The notes beneath the pieces were generated by a model. That model did not search any database and was not told the origin of the DNA. It worked only from the letters and a program-made list of their open reading frames with translations. The position numbers and the translations under genes were made by a program. This document shows, in pieces, positions 57,027 to 64,000 of a stretch of 64,000 bases of DNA (position 1 is its first letter; each line of letters opens with the position of its first letter). Origin of the DNA: Promerops cafer (taxonomy: Eukaryota; Chordata; Aves; Passeriformes; Nectariniidae); contig VZSE01012460.1 of the NCBI GenBank assembly GCA_013398275.1, forward strand, positions 178,635 through 242,634, written 5' to 3'.

Positions 57027-58759
57027 GCCCTACATAAATACATCCAGAGTCAAAAAAAGGAGATATTATTTACTTCTTCAGAATCAAGAGTGGACTATTG
57101 TGTGAGGCACATTTATGTGACTTAAAATGGCTTTTAAACAGTGAATTTAAAATTAATTTCATATATAATACGTATTATGTTTGTCTATCTTTAGATTTTC
57201 AGTATGGCAAGCACCAGTTTGTCTGGCAAAGCAGCATGAGCCCCACCCCAGCAGGGGCTTCACTCAGAAAATGTCCAAATGGATCCTTCACTTCTTCCCC
57301 TCACTAAGTTCCCCCTGGCAAACCTGCTTGGCCAAACAACAGGACTGAACAGTTTTCACAGAAAAGACAGTAAAATTCTGATAAAGGAGGATCCTCTTTT
57401 CAGGCTTTCAGAATCTGCAGTTTTAATGTAATGATTACTACAGGAGAAATGTCTCAGGTCCTGCAGCTCCATCACCTTCCAGTCCCACAGCAGGTTCTTT
57501 AGAAAACAAGTTTTCTCAAATTGTAATTCCATGGATTTTTCTCACCACTTTTATAACAAGCAGAGGTTACACATGTTTTTCACAGAGTCTTCCAGTGCAT
57601 ATAAGCTTTCTCCCCCCATCCTTTTCTGCTTACAAGGAATAAAAAAAGTCAGAGGTAGCAAGTGAAGATGAAGGTAAAAAGGGCTAAGTGTCCCTGGGGG
57701 CAGATTTGCTGTATTACTTCCAATACTTTTAAAATTGAAAATGTGAAAACACATTTGACTGATACTTCTACTTCTACATGGATATTCTTGGCTGTGATTT
57801 ATATGCAAGAATGAAGTCTGTATTGATTGATCAAGACCTAGCTCTGGATAATGAATTTTCCTAGATACTAGACTTGTTTTGCATCACTGAATTTCTCCTC
57901 ATTTTTAGACAATGAATGGGGATGGCCTAGCATTTAAAAAATAATGAGGTAATTGAATCAAATTGATCTTAGCTGGAATTTAATGCATAGCATATTCTGA
58001 ATTTTCTGATTTTCAGGCAGTCTGTGTTAATAACTTCTTTCAAGATGCTTTTCCCAGTTTTGTTGTTATTGAATTACATTCCTGGGACTGGTGGGTCCCC
58101 ATTTAGCTTCTCAGACATATCAGAAACTGATATGTCAGAAGAAACAAGGCAGAGATTCTGCTTTTTGTCTTCTAGCCTTAGCAATCAATCAATGCTGTCT
58201 ATAGGTAGAAAACAAAAAGCTGATTTTTGGACCAAAAAAAGAATCCTATGAAAAAGGGATTATTTTTTTTCCCCAAATTTAGTTGGCTGGGATATTTTGA
58301 ATTTGGGTGCCAGAAAACCCTTTCCTTCCTAATGCACTCCTGGGGAAAAAAAAATCTCCTGGATCCATGAGATTCATCTTCTGCACTGTGCCAGGCTCAG
58401 GCTGCCTTGCTAGCTGAGCTTTCAGTGCCTTCTTTGGTACAAAAAAGCTGAGTGGTAATTCTGGGCACACTGTGAATCCACTGCTTGGCAGGGGGAGAAA
58501 TCAGCTCAAAGCCTTGTGGGGTGAGCCTGTTCCTGGATTATCCAGCATTGCTGGATGCTCCAAAATCCACTCTGAGAGCTCCTCAGCTGGGTCTGAACTC
58601 CCATCCCGGTGCTGCCCCTGCGTCCTCCCCACCCCGTTGTTGGAAAACCATACAAAACTTAATTTTTTGGGGTAACTTTAGTCAGTCTTGTTTGCCTTTG
58701 CCTCGGGGGAAAAGAATTCTAAGTTTCTTTTCAAAGGACTGTTTCATCACTCAAGGTGT

Positions 58760-58907
58760 GTTGAGCTTAACATCTCAGCAGAGTNCCAGGCAATGTGTGG
58801 ATGAAAGGATTTCTGTTGCACCTCTTGGCCAGAATAAAGAAATGCCTGGATTCTCTAACGGTAAATACGCGGTTGGGTGGCTTTTGTTTATCGGAGGTTT
58901 CGGTGTC
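58760..58907 (+). mobile_element. LTR-like dispersed repeat, copy 1
   Basis: gtgtggatgaaaggatttct, ccagaataaagaaatgcctg and ttctctaac, ending near ggtttcggtgtca, align with 62535-62695 over about 120 bases. The AATAAA followed by a short segment ending in TG-rich/CA sequence resembles the R-U5 part of an ERV LTR. One ambiguous base is at 58785. Confidence 0.55.
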
Positions 58908-60061
58908 ACCATCGCCGCCCCCTGCCGGGCCCCAGCGCTTTCTGGCGCAGCGGCAGCTGCAGGGTTAAAAGTCCGCTCCGAGGATTTTGTGGCTTCTTTC
59001 CAAAAGGTTTCAGTTAACACCAAAGGTCTCCTTATAGTTGGCTCACTTTAATAGATTTTTCCCATTGAGTTCTCACTTTATAGACTATCATTTCCTTTTC
59101 TGCAGGGGAGCTATTTTCTGGGTCACTGATCCAGCCGACTTAAAAGGGATTTCATTGATTAGATTTTATTGGTGGTTACTTCAGCCACAGTGGCCCAAGT
59201 TGCTAGTACCTGCTACCAGCCGTGGGTCTCGCTTTGGAACCCTGCCTGTGCACACTCTTCTGCAAGTGAAGTTCCTCTCTGCTGCCTTGATTGCTCGCTA
59301 ATTACTTAGCACCTTCTTTACCCTCTTACTGCCTCAGTTGCTTTTCACATTTCAGTGCCCCAGGTCAGCTGCATGGCGAAGCGTTCCTGACAAAACCCCC
59401 GAGTGCTGCGGGGGGCACCTCGCTCCTCTCCTTTCTCTGGCTTCGCCTCTGGTCGTCCCCGGAGTCACCCAGAAACCCCCAGCTGAAGCACCGCATCCCA
59501 GCCAGCAAACAGCTGACGCGGGGAGATCACCCCTTCCAAGGCAAAATGAGCAGAGTGTTTTAAAGAAGGAATTTTTTAAAAGCAAAAAATTACCTGACTA
59601 ACGTTGAAGAGTCCTCCCTTCACACTCCTGACTTCTGATGCTTCACACTGCTGAGTTTTCCCGTAGAAGGATTGGTGGGTTGTATCTGTTAGAAACACAA
59701 ACTGGCAATCAAGACAGACATTTCTTCAAATGCCTTACAAAAGGTACAACTCCCTCTTGACCCCTGAGCGATGCAGACTCCCTGCTCTGAGCTGTTTTCT
59801 CAGCGCCTTGTTCGTGGGGCTCTGGCTGTGATCCTCTCCCAGCCTTCCAGACCTTTCCCTGATCCATAATGCTCTGCAGAGTGATGGCCTGTGCACCTTC
59901 CACTACCTTTGTTGTAAGGGCTAACAGATAGAACTGAAGGAGAAATTGCTGATTTCTGCCCTTGGAGAAATGAAGGTGCCAAACTATCGTAAGAAAGCAA
60001 TTACTGTGATTATAATCACTACAACCTCCATTGCAACAGAATTTAGCCCAATACTTTCCCC

Positions 60062-60130
60062 TTTGTGGTGCACTCTGCAGGCTCTAAATAATTTTAATTA
60101 ATTTTTAATTTTTGTGGTGCCCTTCTGCAG
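60062..60130. repeat. 20-bp direct repeats flanking an AT-rich core
   Basis: TTTGTGGTGCACTCTGCAG (60062-60080) and TTTGTGGTGCCCTTCTGCAG (60111-60130) flank 30 bases of TAATT-rich sequence. Confidence 0.85.
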
Positions 60131-61759
60131 GTGAGAAACTGAGGCACAGAAGTTGCCAGCTCACCCAGACCCAGGCAGGATTCCTGCTGGTCAGTGCCTG
60201 CCCCATCTCTTCTGTCAGCCCCAGACACTGGAGAGCTGCACACATGGTCCTCAGGGATGCTCTCTGTGACTAGTTAAGCGTTTTGGATTTGTTTCTGAGT
60301 TTCATGATGGTGCAGGGAAGTGGAAGTACCCCAGTGAAACTACAAACCAGGCTAAGAAATTAAGCAGAAATTAATGATACTACATAGTGTAAAATCTATG
60401 AGTACCAGGAAGTGAAGAGTTCACAGATTTTAAGAAAAGGACTCTTCAGAGCAATGATGCAAGTGATTTGTAACTTGATGCTTCTAGGTTCATTTCCTTT
60501 CCTCTAACGTGGCTGCTTTCCTGGCTAGAGGCTCCATGCTTCTCTCTGTGCTAAACAAAGTGCAGTGGCCCTATGAGAAAGGTTATAATTTTCTCCCAGC
60601 TTCCTTAAAAAACCTTCTGACCAAGAGCCCGAGAGGGTTTACAGAATGTTGAGAACTTTCAGAAGGGAACGGGAACAGTGGCTGGGCTGGTACAAAACTG
60701 CCTGGCTCCATTGCCAGTGCCAGCAGAGCAACCTCTCTGCTTCTCTTACTTCTGGAATCCCATCCTGAAGCTCCCAATTATTCTCTTTATGTCCCTTCCC
60801 AGCACAGAGAGAGAAGGAACTGAGGGTGGCAGCCCTCTCCTCACTCCCAAGACATGGCCCTTTCTCTGCACTTGCTCTCCTGAGCAAAGATCTCTATTTG
60901 CTCTCCCAGCTGTCCTGGTACATTATAGCCATGTGACAATCAATTAACTGCACACTCTATCAGAATCAAGAAGCCACCCAACCTTATATAACTCTTTTTA
61001 ATTGTTTTCTTACATTATAGCATTTTGCTAAACTTATTCTGCCATAATTCACATAATTTAATTTCTCAAAGTGCTAATAAAATAATTGCTTCCTTCCTGT
61101 AGACAGAGTGCCTGAAATGTCTTCTCTCATTCAGAACATTATAAAAAGTGGCTGTCATGAATGCTTAAAAGGACTGTTTTATTCACAAGACTTGATACAA
61201 AATTGTTCTTTCTAGAGTCTGTGTTGTGTCTCAGACAGCCACAAAGGTGCAAGAAACCTACCCAGACACTTCCTTGCATACTGGGACTGCCTGCACTGGA
61301 GAAAGTCACCCAGAGCTGAAAAGCATGGCAAGTCTCATGAGTAAAGTTCTGTGGGCTGGTGGAAATCTCCTGTCCTATAGCCCTTACACAACAGCTTGAA
61401 AATAAAACACAAAAGGCAAATCCCAAGAAAATAACTCATACTACCATAGATCCTCTTGCAGAAAGAGACTGAACAAAAGTAACCGTGGTGATTTACATAT
61501 TTGGGCTTGAGAAAGAGAACTTCTATCAGGAGGACATTCTGTGCATTTCAGACTTTGGTCAATAACTCATGCCTGCAATTTAGACTTCCCTACACTTCTG
61601 CCAATCACATCCACCCCATTTCTGGACTGATTATGCCAGATCCAGCTTTGAGCTTGGATACAGCCTTTGTTATCTATGCTTTTTGTCTCAAAATGAATTA
61701 GGATGGGGAAACCTCCAAACTGTGGAAAGGTTCCTGGGGGATGAGCAGCAAAATGAGTG

Positions 61760-62110
61760 ACCAGAGTGCTGCTGCAGCAGAGAAATCACAGGATGCTGGG
61801 CTGCACAGACCAGGGCATCACCAGCACTGCCAGAGCTGTGTCCCTCTCAACACTTGACAGGCCATGCCTGGAATACAGTTTTGACCCCCCCAAAAAAAAG
61901 ATGTGGACAGGTTGGAAAGGCTCCAGAGAAAGGCCACAAAGATGATTCAAAGCCTGGAAAGCTGCCACGTGGGGAAAGGCTGAGAACTGGATGTTTTAAT
62001 TCTTGAGGGGAAAAAAGGCTTAGGGGAGAGCTTGTGATTGTGTTCCAGTGTTGTGGATAACAGCTCAAGCAGCCAGAATGCTCAGGGGATTGAGGAAGGG
62101 GATTGCAGAG
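61760..62110 (+). mobile_element. CR1 LINE fragment
   Basis: The order of ctggaatacagttttgaccc, gtggacaggttggaaaggct, ccagagaaaggccacaaaga and gcttaggggagagcttgtga matches the CR1 segment just upstream of the 3' UTR (GGAGTACTGTGTCCAGTTC ... GAGAGGAGACTTAGGGG). Diverged, with an A-run insertion. Confidence 0.78.
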
Positions 62111-62534
62111 CAGCCTGCATATTACCCAGGTAAAACTCACATTTTCTGCTTCTGCCCCCTCTGCAGCCTGGAAGTTAAACCAAGCTTCACACCCTTTCAG
62201 CAGTCCTGTTGGTCACGTTGATTTGGAAAACCCTCCTTAGGATTCTGGCCTAAGTCAGACTGGATGGAAGATCACACAAACTTTAAAGGCAGAGCTTTTA
62301 CTGACAGCATCATCAGCTGCACAGGCTCAGAATTCCACAGCCTGAACAAGATTAACGAGGCCACTGCAGGGACAGCCAAGCTGGCATTGATATGTCACAA
62401 TGTCACCAAAATGCATCCAGTGGAAACCCAAACACTGAGAACTGCCTAACTTAGGACCAATGAACATGGAGCCCATGAATTTCTCTGGGTTCCAATTGTG
62501 TAAATATCTGAAAAATCTAACAGAAGTCACGTGT

Positions 62535-62695
62535 CACAGAATGATCTTCTCTGCACAGCCCAGACTATGTGTGGATGAAACGATTTCTGCTGCACATCCT
62601 GGCAGAATAAAGTAATGCCTTGATCCTCTAACACTAAAAATGCTGTTGAAGAGGTTTTTTGTCCTTCCCACAGTTTTGGTGAGAGCAAGGGCTTG
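62535..62695 (+). mobile_element. LTR-like dispersed repeat, copy 2
   Basis: Second copy of the repeat at 58.8 kb: gtgtggatgaaacgatttct, tggcagaataaagtaatgcc, gatcctctaacac, ending near cagttttggtgaga. Same orientation as copy 1. No retroviral coding sequence is visible between the two copies. Confidence 0.55.
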
Positions 62696-63629
62696 ACCCC
62701 CCCTCAGACTTTTCACATCAAAGTGCTACTGGAAAGCAGCAGAAAGGAGAGAAGGAGTTTTCCCCGAGTGAAACCAGTGAGAGGCTGTGCACACACAACA
62801 CCCAGCCAGCAGCTGGGCTGAGCTGGAGCTGCTCACGGGTGCTTGGCAGGTGTTTCCAGTGTCGGGATTTCTGTGTTTCCTTAGGCATTGCATCACCTCC
62901 CAGGGCAAAGACGCCTGGGAACAATGGGCAATTCTAGACTCAGCACCTTACTCACGATATTCCTGTTCGAGGAACAGCAGGGTGTGGAAGAGCAGCTGGG
63001 CTGATTTCACGCCTGATGTTAAGAAACCTGAGCTCTTCATCCAGCTGTTTATTATTATTTTTATAAAACTGCAGGCCTGTTCCTGCTCCATTCTACAGTA
63101 CAGAGGGGTTATTTTCAACTTTCAGTGTGTCACTTCCTAAAACGTTTGTAATTTGATCCTGTCTGTGTCAGCATCTCTGTCTGAGAGCTTTGCATTACAC
63201 CAACCACAGCTGCTGTGGACTGCAGGGGATGCATCTGAAATTCAGGGTTGGGTTTTCTGAAACCAGTACAATAAATGGAAACAGCTAAATCTTAGGGATG
63301 GACACAGGAGGAGGAGGGGGATTAGGGACAAAATTCAGCTGGTGACTAAGAAAAATAAACTCTAAGTCCAGGGAAGAAACACCTCAGGCAGTGCGTGTTA
63401 CAATGATGGAATAAATCTGTTGCAAAACTTTATAAGCAAGAATCAGCTCTCTGGTTTATGCATCACATTTGAACTCTTCACACACTCCACACCTCAAGAA
63501 AAAAAAATTATAGAAGGCAATTAATCACCCTGAACATTAACTGCTCACATTTGATTAGCCAGCCTTTGAAAACAAATGTGACATAGAAATAGAAAAAGGC
63601 ATTTATAGTATTGAGAGGACATCTTTGTC

Positions 63630-63735
63630 AGACAAAAAAAAACCAAAAAAAACAAAACAAAACAAAAAAAAACAAAAAAACCAAAACCAAACAAAACCAA
63701 ATAAAACCAAAAAATCCCCTAAAAAACAAACTAAC
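63630..63735. repeat. A-rich (CAAAA/CCAAAA) simple repeat
   Basis: About 100 bases made of A runs broken by single or double C. A second pure A run lies at about 63883-63899. Confidence 0.9.
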
Positions 63736-64000
63736 GTATGCTCAGCTCTGTTCTGAGGAAGCTTCAGCAAGAGTGGGAAGAAATCTCAGACATCCAACCG
63801 GAGCGAAAATAACCAAAGCCCTGGCTGTCAAAATCAGTTTTACTCATGCAAATATTAAGGGACGAGAACATTAAATAAAAAATTAAAAAAAAAAAAAAAC
63901 AGCCTAGTCTTGGGATTTGCACACTAAAAAAAGTGGGTTTGCTTTTCCAGATGCCAGATGCTGTCTCCTGGGCCACGTGCATGCATCGGAAGGCAGGTGA

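Larger units (their letters stand above)
48620..64000. other. Downstream intergenic region
   Basis: More than 15 kb with no supportable coding exon. In human the next gene in this direction is ETV4; I searched the frames here for its acidic N-terminal and ETS-domain blocks and saw none, so it should lie beyond the window. The interval contains CR1 pieces, two copies of an LTR-like repeat and simple repeats, listed separately. Confidence 0.65.

Noticed and set aside
57190..57304. Possible exon after tctttag (DFQYGKHQFVWQ)
   Set aside because: Acceptor-like site only; no homologous protein recognised, no donor partner and the frame ends quickly.
58880..59560. Moderately CpG-rich stretch considered as an ETV4 first-exon region
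   Set aside because: Peptides in all frames lack ETV4/PEA3 N-terminal blocks, and the start of the stretch is part of an LTR-like repeat.

Overview
The window is vertebrate nuclear DNA, and almost certainly bird DNA. Coding exons are short and separated by kilobase introns. CR1-type LINE tails and fragments resembling passerine endogenous-retrovirus LTRs are scattered through it, and intergenic distances are small. The protein sequences match the syntenic block MPP3 - DUSP3 - SOST - MEOX1 (human 17q21.31), with all four genes on the + strand. A songbird-type genome fits the LTR fragments best, but that is recognition from memory and no search was run.

Layout: 1-2.75 kb holds the last three coding exons of MPP3 (guanylate-kinase-like C-terminus) and its poly(A) signal. 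2.75-4.9 kb holds nothing I can support. 4.9-5.6 kb is a CpG island broken by a 254-base N gap and a G-rich minisatellite, probably the DUSP3 promoter and its missing first exon. 9.07-11.69 kb holds DUSP3 exons 2 and 3 (catalytic dual-specificity phosphatase), followed by a long AT-rich 3' region. 19.86-23.57 kb is SOST (sclerostin), complete in two exons and 213 aa long, with a TATA-like promoter and an LTR relic close to exon 2. 23.6-43.0 kb is the SOST-MEOX1 intergenic interval, the counterpart of the region removed in human van Buchem disease. It holds CR1 pieces, hairpins, a homeodomain-motif-rich candidate enhancer and a CpG-rich patch. 43.0-47.2 kb is MEOX1, complete in three exons and 248 aa long, with a TTCCC-type satellite in intron 1. 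47.2-64 kb holds the MEOX1 3' UTR and then about 16 kb with no recognisable exon, only repeats.

The genes do not form one pathway. SOST (secreted WNT/LRP antagonist) and MEOX1 (somite homeodomain factor) are developmental regulators whose shared intergenic DNA is known in mammals to carry bone enhancers. DUSP3 is a cytosolic ERK/JNK/STAT-directed phosphatase and MPP3 is a membrane-associated polarity scaffold. I saw no tRNA, rRNA, CRISPR, prokaryotic-type operon or evidently new biological system. The most unusual signals are the jump in third-position GC between exons of the same gene (DUSP3, SOST), the assembly dropout over DUSP3 exon 1, and a repeated 30-bp block on both sides of the SOST coding exon 2.
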